From: Manihot esculenta
Lineage: Eukaryota > Streptophyta > Magnoliopsida > Malpighiales > Euphorbiaceae
NCBI RefSeq assembly: GCF_001659605.2
Contig: NC_035167.2
Location: 1,984,001-2,048,000, forward strand
Length of the DNA stretch: 64,000 nucleotides
Reading direction: 5' to 3'
Shown here: one piece after another, positions 21,672 through 33,319 of the stretch
How the letters are laid out: each line of letters starts with the position of its first letter
Position numbering within the stretch: position 1 is the first letter of the stretch
Notes under the pieces: generated by a model
The model's database searches: none
The model's input: the letters and a program-made list of their open reading frames with translations, nothing else
Told to the model about the DNA's origin: nothing
Translations under genes and position numbers: made by a program

Positions 21672-23393
21672 AAAACTGAAAAAAAAAAAAAACTTGAAGT
21701 CAAATTACCTAGATCCAACAACAATCCTACAAGATACTCTCGATCTGGATAAATAAGCTTCCAAATCCATCACGCAAAGCCATCCTCCTCCATAAACTTT
21801 GACATATCAATTGAAATAGGGTTATGCTAAAACTTGATTTCGTTTGAATTGAATAGTACTTAGGAGTTGGCTCCAATCTTTTGCTATAGATCAATGACAA
21901 AGTTAAAAAGGGTAATTTATCTTTAGAAATTAAGAACTCTATGATTTAGAGTGTTAATTCAAGTTTGTGAGTCATGTTCATATTAAAAATCTAAACACTA
22001 ACACAATTCTTTTATTATATAATTATACAATATAATACGATTAATTTAATCGTATTGAGTTAACACGATATGATTTATCTAACACGATACGACATAAATA
22101 AATTCATTAATACGATTTGACAAGATAAATTTATTAACACTATTTGATATGATTTAATATATTTAACACATTTTCATACGACATAATATTATTTATTTGA
22201 CATAATTTGATATAAATTTAATATTTTTAAAATAATATATTATATGAAAGTTATATATTTATTTTTGACAATTATAAATTTAGTAATATATTAAACTACA
22301 AAGTTTAAATATTTAATATTAAAAAGGGAGAGTTTAGTATTTAATAAATTAATATTTTAACAAAAAATTTATAAGACAATATAATATTATAAATACATAT
22401 ATTAAACAAATTTTTAATAAAAAATAGAAACAATTTATAAAAAAATATAATATTTATATTGATAATATATCCTTTTAATAATATAATTATGAATTAAGTG
22501 AATTAAAATAAATTGGGTAAGGATGTGAATGGGGGTGAAGGATTAAAATCAGTGCTGATGTTTATGGGGTTAATGGTCCCACTGATTTGATGTTGGGCTT
22601 TTGAAAGAGAATTGTCTCATCTACTCACTTGTCCTGATTATATATGTTTTTTTTCCGAGTAATCATGAAAATGACTTTGTCGTTTCTCTTATCTTTTCAA
22701 CAAATAAGAGATTGATGCTGTGGGCCAATTGGTGACAATTTTTTCTATTCAAATTTTGGATACAGCAAGTCGATTGTCGGCTTTTGTCTTTTGATTTCAG
22801 GTACGCCGTCAACCCACATTCAGTTACTACGTCATGTAAGCCGTCACCCTTCCACACGTGAGCTGATCATGTGTTTTGACTTTTCTTATGAACATTCTAT
22901 TTACAAAATTAAAATTTTAGTAAAAAAATTGAATAGAATCTTCCATTAAATTAAATCAAATTGATTTTTATTTTAATTTTTTTAAAATATAATTAAAATT
23001 ACATTAGTCCTGATATGAATTTTTTTTAAAATTTTAAAAAATATAAAATAATCCTGATATGACTAAAAAAATCTAAAATAGAATGAATTAATTAGTAATT
23101 TTTTTTAAAAATTTAAAGGATCATTAATGTATTATTTAAAAATATTTTAATATATATTTTAAAATTAAAGTATTAATTAATAAGTTTTTTATTTTATATA
23201 AATTAAATAATATTTTTTAGGAGAAATTAAGACAGTAAGCGGGTAACGGGAATATCAGTAGAGGTTGCATTTTGCACGTCTCTTTATGCCAAAGCTAGAA
23301 GGCAGTTGCCTTTATGGGTTTTTAATTGAATTGATCACCTTTCTCAATAGAATATATTATATATTTTTGCTAAAAACTATTTTTTTTTTTTTT
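21672..23393. other. AT-rich intergenic DNA, no gene recognised
   Basis: No convincing reading frame. Around 22030-22170 there is a degenerate run of short units (ACACGATA, ACGATTTGAC, ACACTATTTGAT), as seen in the subterminal parts of some non-autonomous DNA transposons. Around 22655-22870 is a less AT-rich patch with no long frame. The rest is A/T homopolymer-rich. Confidence 0.6.
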
Positions 23394-23469
23394 TTTATTT
23401 TATAAACTAAAACATGTCGTTCGGTTGTCTTTTCGAGCTAAAGAAAAGTAGGTGTTTGTTTTTGCTTTT

Positions 23470-23605
23470 TTCCAACTAACAAAAAGTCGGCTGATTGGCG
23501 CAGTGAAGTACATCCACATGGCCATGCTCCTAGCCATGGAGGGAGGACCCATGAGTGTGAAAACACTAACAGCATCACCTCCTAGGACCAAATAAAAGTG
23601 ATATA
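23470..23605. repeat. Third copy of the B3-gene upstream block (orphan)
   Basis: GTCGGCTGATTGGCGCAGTG, then ACCCATGAGTGTGAAAACAC and CATCACCTCCTAGGAC, resembles the block at 47860-48005 upstream of B3 gene 2. Part of it also matches the block upstream of gene 1 (24798-24912). No B3 coding sequence is recognisable to the left of it, where the gene would be expected. It may be the remnant promoter of a lost third copy. Confidence 0.5.
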
Positions 23606-24265
23606 GGGTCATTGAAAAAACTTCATCACATCAATGGATTTATTTAGATTAATGTTCTGAAATTCAGAGAACATAATTTATAATAGTGTGTAAATTTAAT
23701 TCGTGAGGATGATATTTTTCTTTTTTATCATTTTTTTCATTTGTCCGCTAGCCATTCCTAACGGCCTCCTTACATATTTTTATTGAACAAATCTGTACGC
23801 ATAGGTAGTGTCAGACATTCTCTCCATGATAGACAGTTATTTAATTTCTCCCAGCGTGCGTGCAGGACTGCGAAATAATTGGATCTGCCGTTTTTCCTCA
23901 TATCACGTCATTGGACTGAGTTCGTAGTTGGCGTCTCTGAATTTATGGGTAATTCGATTTGCCCTCTGAGGATAAGTCTGGATTAAAGGAGTCGGATTGG
24001 TCCAACAGAAAATCTCTTCAGGTCTTGGACTGAAGACAACCTACGTGAGTCTAGCCTCTTATCAAGACGTACAAGATCCGGCATGATAGATTAATATTAA
24101 CAATTACCTTTTATATATATGTTTGGATGACAACAATAATCCAAAGAGTTAAATTCTATAAACCATAGTATATATAGTAATTACCACACATATTAAACAA
24201 GTTATTTCGGAAATTCGAGAAAAAAGAAAAAAAAAGAGAAAAATGCCATCCCCAAATGAAAATTC

Positions 24266-24667
24266 TCATATTTGTTGCCATATTGGCTGACCTAGTAAGG
24301 TGTAAGGACTCCTCCTTAATCCTGTTACCTGCATTTTGCCTTCATTATTTATATAAAACACTATTCCATAATCTATGTCTTCCTCGTAAAGATCATGTGC
24401 CACCACAAATTCATGCCATTTAGATTGCCGAAGAAATGGTTTATCATACTCACCAGTATGACGAATTGCCAGCACGAAATCCCACTTCACTCCTTTTCCA
24501 TCAAACGCAGTAAAATCTCTTTCATAAAATCCTTTCTGGATTGGGAATTGCTCCAAGACTTTAGTTGGAAGGATTAGTTGATGACTTTTATCTGTTTTTC
24601 CAAGCTGTTTGCTGAACACTTTTGCTCCATTTGAAATATCTCCGATGATCTCCTTGCTATGGCTCAT
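24266..24667 (-). CDS. B3-domain protein, copy 1
   Basis: Single-exon frame of 133 codons starting MSHSKEIIGDISNG. Residues ~16-110 look like a plant B3 DNA-binding domain: VFSKQLGKTD and LILPTKVLEQFP at the front, WDFVLAI in the middle, and KWHEFVVAHDLYEEDIDYGIVFY at the back. The last part parallels the usual 'W..FV....L..GD...F' strand-helix-strand of B3 domains. Almost nothing lies outside that domain, so it is a minimal B3 (REM-like) protein, likely nuclear and possibly DNA-binding; its target is unknown. It is about 80% identical to the copy at 47257-47658, and both end TLLGQPIWQQ. The start is supported by both copies beginning at the same Met. A solo LTR at 25285-25888 and AT-rich DNA have entered its upstream region. 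Confidence 0.75.
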   Translation of the reverse strand: MSHSKEIIGDISNGAKVFSKQLGKTDKSHQLILPTKVLEQFPIQKGFYERDFTAFDGKGVKWDFVLAIRHTGEYDKPFLRQSKWHEFVVAHDLYEEDIDYGIVFYINNEGKMQVTGLRRSPYTLLGQPIWQQI

Positions 24668-24797
24668 CTTTGTGCTTCTTCTAACTTGCTGAGTCAGGCT
24701 TCACTAGCACACAACATAAACAAATTAAGACAATTTATATACATATCTTAAAGATGTCAGACCTTCGTCAGCAGAACATATTTTAGTTTAAAGAAGT

Positions 24798-24912
24798 CGG
24801 TTGCTTAGCCTTGTCCGAGTGATGTGTTTGTTAAGTTTCTCCCTCATTTCACAACTCACATGCACTAGCCGTCTAGTCTTACTGGGAGGACCCTTGGAGT
24901 GAAATAATGCAT
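24798..24912 (-). promoter_or_regulatory. Conserved upstream block of B3 gene 1
   Basis: TTTCTCCCTCATTTCACAAC, CACATGCACTAGCCGTCTAG and the following bases match 47880-47975 upstream of copy 2 with few changes. Conserved non-coding sequence 130-240 bp upstream of the start codon in both paralogues suggests retained promoter elements. Whether any binding site is functional is not known. Confidence 0.5.
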
Positions 24913-25284
24913 TTGACTAAAAAAATCAACTTTTAAAACAGTAAAATTTGAAAATATTTACTTGAAATCGGTCTCAAAATACAAGTAAATTCTATTTAAT
25001 TTTTTTATTTATTTATTTTTAAAATTTATAATAAACTAATAGTACATATAAATTTTTCTGAAAAATTGAATTGCAACAATAAATGAAGTCTAAACTACAA
25101 TTAATTTAAATATTTAATTTAATTTTATTGAGTTTTTGTAAATGTAGAAATAATAATCCAAATTTTAATTATAGTTAATGTTAATTAATTAATTATATGG
25201 AAAATATAACAATAATATTACATTTATTAATTTATTTTGTGCATATGAATTGAGTAAATTTAACATTCTCAATAAATTAATATA

Positions 25285-25888
25285 CGATGATCTGAAATTA
25301 AGAGAAAATAAAATTTTTGTGTATTAGAAAAATTTAGTTTGGAGAAGTCACGCTCCTCCTTTTATTTTTTTTTATTCTCCGGTGACGCATAACCGCCGTC
25401 TTGCTATAATACTACTCGCTCTCTGTCACGCAGAACTGTACCTAGAAAAAGTAATATTTTTGTATATATGGAAAAATTTAGTTTGGAGAAGTCACGCTCA
25501 TCCTTTTATTCTTTTTTTCTTATCCTTTAATGACGCATAACCATTATCATATTACAGTACAGTATCACCTGTCTCTCTGTCACGTAGAACTGTACATACA
25601 CGTGTACTTCTTTATCCATCCTCATTAGGCGGCCATTTAATTTTTTTTCGGTATCCATATTATTAGAATCGCAGTATAAATGAGTCTATTCTTTCCTTTC
25701 TCATCACATCAAACGAGATAGGCTCTCTTTTAATAGGTTCGGACTCTCGTCAACCCGGCTTGCTTTAGTTACAAGTTAAATAGTGTATTGATGGATCGAT
25801 CTATTTAGTGGGCTCTAATAGGTTTTGAATTTATCTTTTTTTTCACGACTCGATTTTAGTCTGGATGTCAGAAATTCAGCGATCATCA
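25285..25888 (-). repeat. Solo LTR of a Tat-lineage element, with TSD ATATA
   Basis: Starts CGATGATCTGAAATTA and ends TTCAGCGATCATCA, decayed forms of the TGATGATCTGAGATC...CAGCGGTCATCA ends of element D. ATATA flanks both sides (25280-25284 and 25889-25893). There is no internal region. The first ~130 bp are tandemly duplicated (TTTAGTTTGGAGAAGTCACG at about 25328 and again at about 25476). It resembles the LTR at 42786-43243 more than that of D. Confidence 0.82.
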
Positions 25889-27588
25889 ATATAAATGATG
25901 AATTACATATAATTCATCTACCTGAATTTCGTTTGGTAGTTTCTTAATTAAATTGATAAGTTTGAATTAAAATTTAAGTCGAAAATATACTAAATTTATG
26001 TAGTTTACTTAAAATGAATTATTTTTTAGTTTAAATAAAAGAATTAATAAAAATAAAATTGATTAAACTTTTGTGAAATTTTTTAATTTTAAATATACAT
26101 TAAAAAAAAGGAGATAACGTGACTACCTAAATGAAAAGGATATGTTGGAAAATCGGTGGTATATGTACGTTGTCTTATTCCTGGATATGTCCCTTTCCCT
26201 CTGAAAAGATTCTCTCTCTTCTTTCTTTCTTAACTTATAATTTGACTAATCCATTAACCTTTGAAAATTTTGAATAATTAATTATATTACTTCCCTCCTA
26301 AAATGACAATTTTATTTATTTTTATTCTCTAAAATAATATTTCATGTTTATATATACATCTAGAAAATATCTTTTTTAAATTTCCCATAATACCCCAGTC
26401 CACATATAATTTTATTTAGAGATAAATTAAAAAAATTATGCATTTTCATCATTTTTTTCATTTTTGGACTTGTAATTTAATTTATATAAAATTAATATTT
26501 ATAGTAATTTTTAAATATTATAAGAAAATATTAACATAATAAATAAAATATAATTTAATTTGTATTAAAATAATATATTTATAATTTATATTAAAATATA
26601 TTCATAATTTATATATTTATAGAATATTTAAAATTTCATTTATATTAAAATAATATATTTTCATATTATAATTTTATATTAATATTTTTATAATTAATTA
26701 TCGTTATTTGCTAATAACACGATATTATAAGAAATATTAAATTATATATTTTGAATTGAAATTGAGAAAAACTATAAAATATTTTTTATTTTTTTATATT
26801 TTTTCAAGAATAAAATGATTTGCACAAATAATTGATTAAAAAATAAATATTTTTTTAAAAATTAATAACAAATTTAAGCATATTACTAATTTATTAATTT
26901 AATAATTTAGTAATGAATTGAAATCAATTACTAACAAATTTATAATCTTTTTCTGCTTAATAACGTATTTCAATCTGTTACTAAAATTATTATTATTTAA
27001 TTATATTTTAATGTTATATTTCTTTTTTAATTGTTTAATAATATATTTTAATCCGTTATTAAAATCGCTATTATTTAATTACTTTTTAATATTATATATA
27101 TATATATATATTTTTTTTATCTTTCCTTTAATTTCTTCTTACTCTAATTAAATATTACTAATTTATTTATGTATTCATAAATCTCATTGTTTCAATTAAT
27201 ATTTTTATGAAAAGAACCATAAAAATTAAAAATTGAATTGATAAATTGTTCTTAAGGTTTTATATTATTTATAAAATATGTAATTTAAATTTTACATCCA
27301 AATTAAATACATTTTATATTTATTTTATATATTATTAAATATATTATATTAAATAAATTTATATTATATAAAACATCATATATAAATATATATATTAAAA
27401 TATTTTACTCAATGTTTATATTCAATATTTTTTTTAAATCATAGAAATTAAATAGTAAAATAATTAATGATAAAATTAACGACATTACTAAGTAGTAAAT
27501 TTTTAAAATATTACATATATTTTAATATATTTTTTAAAATTGAATAACTATCTAATAAATTTTTTTTAGTATAAAGATTAAATAATAA

Positions 27589-27619
<31 letters not shown>

Positions 27620-28399
27620 GGGTAAGGCCTTTTCTAAAAAATTAAAGCTGAGGCCCTGGGACAATCGGTGACAAATTTTTTTTAATGACTGCGTTGGATT
27701 TGATTTGATTTAAAAAATAATTTAATTAAAAAATAAATTAAATAGAATTAGAGGTAAATATTTTTAGTGTATGTGAGTAATAAAATTTGATTATATATAT
27801 ATTTAATTAAATATTTAAAAAATAAATAAAAATATATGATATAATATTTATATTAATTTAAAATTAATTAAAATAATTTTAAGAATTCACTATAATTATG
27901 AAAAAGGAATTAAAAAGTTTTGAAATTTTGAAAAAAAATTAAAATAACCTCCATTTGATTAATATTTTTACTTTTTATAAAATTAAGTGGTATTTTTTAT
28001 TTAATAGAATTTTTTTATTTTTTTTAATTTAATTAAGTGATCTTTAAAAAATATTTTTTAAAAAAATTAACTCATTTAAATTAAATAAGGCGTAAGCTTG
28101 GGTAATGGATTATGTAAGGTGCAGTAGACTTTTCTTTTGCCGATACTTCCATGCGCGTGGAAATATTAGCCTCTATTGATTATTGTTTCTTTGCCAACTG
28201 CCCCCTGTTAGTTGTTGAATTAAAAACGGTGTTAAAATTAATCGTTAATGAATTATTTCAGGGATCAAATTATTTTCTGCTATAAGATTAGTTATCTTTT
28301 GTGACGTACAAAATTGACTTTCTTTATTGGTTAAAGAGCCTCTCTCTAATAAAAAAAAAAAATAATAAAAAAAAAGCCTAAATGAATACTTATGGATAA
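25889..28399. other. AT-rich intergenic DNA with microsatellites
   Basis: No gene seen. 26130-26230 (GGTGGTATATGTACGTTGTC and CTGAAAAGATTC) resembles 48265-48380, so it belongs to the duplicated upstream region of the B3 genes. There is a TA run at 27091-27111 and a TTA run at about 27590-27619. The one longer open frame (26918-27151) is a low-complexity product of T-rich DNA. Confidence 0.6.
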
Positions 28400-28799
28400 C
28401 AATATGAGGTATGTATACAAGTAAATTTAGTATGAAGGAATTTTTTTATCCTCTAATGATGTATAATTATTACTCTGCTATAGTGTCACTTATTACTGTC
28501 AGAGTCGTACATACAGGTATGCCTTTTTACCTACTATCATCAGATGACCATTTAATTCTCTCTCGGCACTCGTGTTAATAGGATCGCAGCATAACTGAGC
28601 TTACTTTTCTACTTCTCATTACGTCAGATGAGTTGGATTCCTCTCTGATGAGTCGGTCAGTTCAACCTGCTTCAACCGCCGATCGGGTGGTATGCTAATG
28701 GATCAACTTACATAGTAAGATTTAATGGATTTTGGACCTGACTTTTCTACTAGGGCTCAATCTCAGCTAAGTGCCAGTAATTCAACCAACGGTTATCAG
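28400..28799 (-). repeat. Decayed LTR fragment of the Tat family
   Basis: Shares with 42786-43243 the order of ATCCTCTAATGATGTATAAT, GACCATTTAATTCTCTCTCG, GGATCGCAGCATAACTGAGC, GGGCTCAATCTCAGC and an end near AACGGTTATCA (28799). No target duplication is recognisable and the start is eroded. Confidence 0.6.
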
Positions 28800-29084
28800 T
28801 CATTTGACACTACATTTTGCCACTATTGATTTTTTTTTTTATAAAAAAAAAAAAAGAAAATTTATGCTCCATACTTAATGTAATATATAAAACAGAAGAA
28901 AAAAAATTGAAGAAAGAGAAACACATCAAGAAGTTGGAGTTTCTCTATAGCTAACAATTATTCACTTTGGATCCACCATTCTTCTTGATTAACCACTTTG
29001 CTAGTTGGTTCTATTTCTTCAACAATTAAAGGGCGAAGAGAAATTTTAACTGATGGACTGCTTGATGAATCTTCCTGATTGAGA

Positions 29085-29476
29085 AAGTTTTGGCTCAACG
29101 ACAAGTATAAATTGTGTATATAGTGAATATGATCGAATCTATAAGAGATTGACATTAAATATCTCCAATTAATAATTAAAAAAATAAACAATAAAAGTAA
29201 AAAAAAATTGATGAAGGGTGAAACTATAGTAAAAATAAGATAATTAAAGAAAGCAATATAAGACTTGAGAGAAAATCAATACAAATAAATTTTAGTTAAA
29301 GAATATGATTCATTTTAGTTGTAAAAATTGATCATTAAAGTAAAAATATCTTTATTCATTTCAATAAATTAATTCTGATTATGGAAGATACTTCTTATAA
29401 CCCAATCTCTCTCTATGTGTAAATTAATTAGGAAATGTTTGTTAATTAATCCTAATTAACAAATAATCCACGAAAC
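29085..29476 (-). repeat. Athila-type LTR fragment
   Basis: AAGTATAAATTGTGTATATA onward matches 45080-45440 (ATATAAATTGCATATAGGGT...) over about 380 bp in the same orientation. The copia element begins at its right edge. The short minus-strand frame at 28958-29191 straddles this boundary and I could not recognise it. Confidence 0.65.
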
Positions 29477-30039
29477 TGTTGTAAAATTAGTTTCGATTTC
29501 AAAAGATTTTATAGTCGTTGAAGATTTTATGGTCGTTGAAAATTTTATGATCGTTCAAGATTTTATGGCACTCACGGGTTTAACTTGGTGGTAATTGTAT
29601 CTGAGTAAATCTGAAAGGTCTCAAGTTCTACTCCTCAATTTCCAATTCCCATTTCAAAAAAAAAAAGATTTTATGATCGTTGAAAATTTTATTTATGAGA
29701 TTTTTTAGCTGTTGCAGATTTGATATTTAAATCTAATATTAAATTTGACCGTTATGATTTTATTATATTATTTCAAGATTTTTATAATCGCTTACAACAG
29801 CCATTTTTTTACTATAAATAGCCTCCATTTTTACAAAGAAAGGCAATCCCATTTTTCTACTTTTTCTTTCTTCTCTATGCTTTCTACTGCGTTATAAATT
29901 AGAGATAAATCTTTGTTGTCTTGATTCTTGAAATTAAATATCAGAAAAACCTGTTTAATCTTGGGGATTACAAAATAAATTCTTAAGAATAGTGTCCAAC
30001 ACGACTCAGGTTTTATTATTTTATCCTATTTTTCCAACA
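29477..30039 (+). repeat. 5' LTR of the copia element
   Basis: Starts TGTTGTAAAATTAG and ends TTTTTCCAACA; the ends are imperfect mirror images as expected. A TATA box (ACTATAAATAGCC) lies near 29811. A SINE with its target duplicate is inserted at 29568-29675. Short repeats of GATTTTATGGTCGTTGAA precede the SINE. The last ~95 bp reappear at about 40828-40922 at the head of the duplicated block. Confidence 0.75.
29568..29664 (+). mobile_element. Short tRNA-derived SINE
   Basis: About 97 bp with an A-box-like region (AACTTGGTGGTAATTG), a B-box-like region (GTCTCAAGTTCTACTCC) and a terminal A run. It is flanked by a perfect 11-bp target duplication AAGATTTTATG (29557-29567 and 29665-29675), which marks target-primed reverse transcription. 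It sits inside the copia LTR. Confidence 0.78.
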
Positions 30040-30894
30040 ATCTTAAGGATTTAAGAAATTTAAACAAGTTGAACCAAACGTTGTCACTGCCTCTACTTCT
30101 GCACTGCCTGCTTCCAATAATATTATCACTGCCTCTGCTTCTACTGTGCTTCCTGCTACCACGCTTTCTACTGCTGGAAATAGTGGGTTTCTTCTACCTA
30201 TTGTTCCATACGCCAAACTTTTTCCTGACATCTTGAAAATTGAAGTTTTTTCGGATCAGAATTTTAAAAGATGGCAAGAGAGAATTTTTTCAATACTTGA
30301 CATTCATAGCGTTCCTTCAGCACTCACAGAATCAAGACCTGTACCTGCTGTTGATCCAAAGTTGCATGAAATCTGGGCCTATTCTAATAAGGTATGTAGA
30401 CATACAATTACCAGTACTCTTTCTAACGATCTCTTTGATGTCTACTGTTCCTACAAGGAAATATGGGATTCAATGAACCTGAAATATACTGCTGAGGATG
30501 CTGAAAAACAAAAATTTATAATTGGCAATTTTTATAAATGGAAAATGATTGAAGAAAAAGATATCAAAATGCAAATGGATGAGTACCATAAACTTCTAGA
30601 AAATCTTAGAGCAAAAAATATCACTCTACAAGATGAATTTGTGGTTGGACTACTGATAGAAAAATTACCAAATTCCTGGAGGGACTACAAGCAACAATTG
30701 AAACACAAGCACAAGCAGTTGACACTGTCAAATCTCATCACTCATATCATCATTAAAGATACAAACAGGAGGGAACTTAAAGCTACAAAAGGTAAAGAGC
30801 TGGCTACAAGAGCAAATCTTATATAAGAAAAAGTGTACAAACTAAATAACAGGTACGAAAATAAGAAACCTGATTACAAACCTAAGTTTAATAA
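30040..30894 (+). pseudogene. Copia gag, copy 1
   Basis: The longest open part is 30146-30826 (226 codons). It matches the copia gag (UBN2-type) pattern: PYAKLFPDILKIEVFSDQNF, KRWQERIFSILD, YKEIWDSMNLKYT and LIEKLPNSWRDYKQQLKHKH. The frame ends at a TAA (30824-30826) upstream of the zinc knuckle. The second copy has the same stop at the same place. No good ATG exists at the true N-terminus, which reads open from about 30070. Element B is inserted 69 bp after the stop. Confidence 0.8.
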
Positions 30895-33098
30895 TGTAAT
30901 ACCCGGCTAGAGTCCGGCGTCGGCATTCCTGTTTACCGGTGGAATCCAGGATGTCGAAGTGTGTTATATGTTCTTAAGTGCTATTATGTGTTTTATGTGT
31001 GTTGTTGTTAGGTGAATTGAGTTGAGTTGGGTTAAGATTGGAAGAGAAAAGTCTATGGAGATGTTTGCCAAGTTCGGCCGCCGAAGATAAGTTCGGCCGC
31101 CGAAAGTGCCCAATGTTCGGCTTCCGAAGTTCAAGTTCGGCCCCCGAATGTTGCATGGTTTTGCATGCGATTCGGCAGCCGAAGCTGAGTTGCTTAGCCA
31201 GCAGGTTTGTATCCCTGAGTCAGCCTTTTGGACAGGTGTGATCACCAGATCATGTCCAGAAGTTGGCCACGTCTCCTATGCTTTATTTGCTGAGTTTGAG
31301 CAGCTCATGCAGGAGTTTGCTCATTCACCAAGTTTTGAAGGGTTTGAAGCAAAAAAGTGAGTTTGAGAGAGTTTGTGAGGGTAAAGACGAATTGATCCGT
31401 TTCCCTTGTTCAGTACGTGCATCTTCCTGTTTATAGAGGTAAGGGAAGATCTAAAAATCTGTTTATGTGTTTTCTGAAGGTTTTATGGAAGTTAAGAGAG
31501 AGAGATGCATGTTGAGGTTTTAAATGGGCGTTTTGATGATTTATGCATGTATACATGATTATGTGTTATGTTTGTTTTGTTGTTTGGGGTTATTAGATAG
31601 TTTTGGACCCCTGTGACCATATACTTGAGTCTATGTGAGTTGAGTAGAGGAGGTAAGCATGTTTTGAGTGGTTGAAGGGAAGGAGGAGATGGTTTGCCGT
31701 TGAAGCTGAGTTCTGGATGAACTCAGGTTCGGCAGCCGAAGGTTCATTCGGCCGCCGAACCTCTTGCATGGTAGCTTAGGCTGCCACAGCTTGCCCCGAG
31801 TGTTTTTGCATGTTCGGCTTTGTTTGGGGGATTCGGCCGCCGAAGGTGCCGCCGAAGGTGCTTGAGTTTCGTCTCTGGAGAGGACATTCGGCCGCCGAAC
31901 CTACCGCCGAAAGTGTCCTGTCCAGCTTTCCTTTGCATGCTTTGCATGGATATTAGAGTGAGTGTAAGGGGATTCTTGGGGAGTTTAAGAGAGTTATTCA
32001 TAAGCTTATTTGGTCCCTCATTTGAGTCCATCTGTATAGGTACAGACCAGAGGAACCAGAGAGAGCAGCAGTGAGTACTGCTCCAGAGGTTCAGAACCTG
32101 CAGAGTCAGTCAGTCCAGACAGCCAGAGGTGAGTGGAACTAAACTTATGACTTTAAATTGAACTATAAACTGCTTTTAGCATACCTCATGCATCATGGTT
32201 ATGCCATAGGTTGATTGCATTAGTATACACGAATGTGTTGCATTGCATTGTTATTTGTTGATGTGGGTAAATGCTGAATGATCCCATAGTCACAGACAGG
32301 AAGTCCAGGAGCCTTTGACTACGCCCTGGCACGTATAGCAAAGACCAGGAGCCTTTGACTATGCCCTGGCAGGTATATAGCAAAGTCCAGGAGCCTTTGA
32401 CTACGCCCTGGCAATGGTAAGTTCACAGGTGTTATATACACATATACATATATGACAGGAAGACCAGGTGCTCGATTCTACGCCCTGGCACAGAGTTACT
32501 GGGACTATGTGGTGACAGGTTTACTCTTGATGTGGCTTGTCTGTGATATGGTGCATTCCATGAGATCATATTTTACTGAGATGTTTTACTGTTCTACTCA
32601 CTGGGCTATAGAGCTCATCCCACTCCCTTAACCCCAGTTTTGCAGGTTCAGTATTCAGTGTACAGTGTACAGGAAGGGACAGTCCAGCAGAGTACAGAAA
32701 AAGTAAAGAGATCTGTAATAGCTTAGAGTGGACATGTAATATTAAAGAGATATAATAGTTGTTGCTAGACCTAGTGATGTATGTTTTGTACATGATCTGT
32801 ATATGTATATATGTTTTCCTGTATGTGAAAACCAGGCTTAACAGGTATGAATGAACCCATCTAGAGCAAGCTCTAGTCAGGGATACAGAGTACAGAGTAC
32901 ATGAGTACAGAGTACAGAGATAGTGCATGCACAGGTTAAGCCTTGGTTCAGCAAAGAGTTTTATTTTCACTGAAAATGTATGATCATGTATGAGGTTTAC
33001 AGGTACACAGAGAGTATAACAGGCTTGCTACGGGTTCTGGCGGCCTTAAGCCGACCTGAATCCTAGCGCCGGTGACGGTCCTTTTTGGGGTCGTTACA
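30895..33098 (+). repeat. 5' LTR of element B
   Basis: Starts TGTAATACCCGGCTAGAG, ends GGGGTCGTTACA. It holds palindrome motifs near 31073-31185 and 31729-31905, and three to four ~47-bp units with the core CCAGGAGCCTTTGACTACGC at about 32299-32485. A run of ACAGAGTAC repeats lies near 32881-32920. Confidence 0.95.
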
Positions 33099-33101
33099 GA
33101 T

Positions 33102-33113
33102 TGGTATCAGAGC
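33102..33113 (+). other. Primer-binding site of element B (initiator tRNA-Met)
   Basis: TGGTATCAGAGC, three bases after the LTR, as in element C. Confidence 0.93.
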
Positions 33114-33319
33114 CCTAGGTTCACATGATCGGACCTATAGAGACAGTGTTGGGCTCAGATAGGTTAGAAGTGGTCAAGCACAATAGGAAATCATGTCCAC
33201 TAGGATAGGGTCTTGAGTCCTATCTGCTATGATATGCCATGAGTGTTGTATGTGTATGATTGATATGTGATGTTTATGTGCTAAAATGGTATGTTATATG
33301 TTGTGTTTCCAGAGTAAAG

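Noticed and set aside
26918..27151. 77-codon Phe/Leu/Ile-rich frame
   Set aside because: A product of T-rich low-complexity DNA; residue composition follows base composition.
28958..29191. 77-codon minus-strand frame ending WWIQSE
   Set aside because: It straddles the edge of the Athila LTR fragment, has no recognisable domain, and lies in low-complexity DNA.
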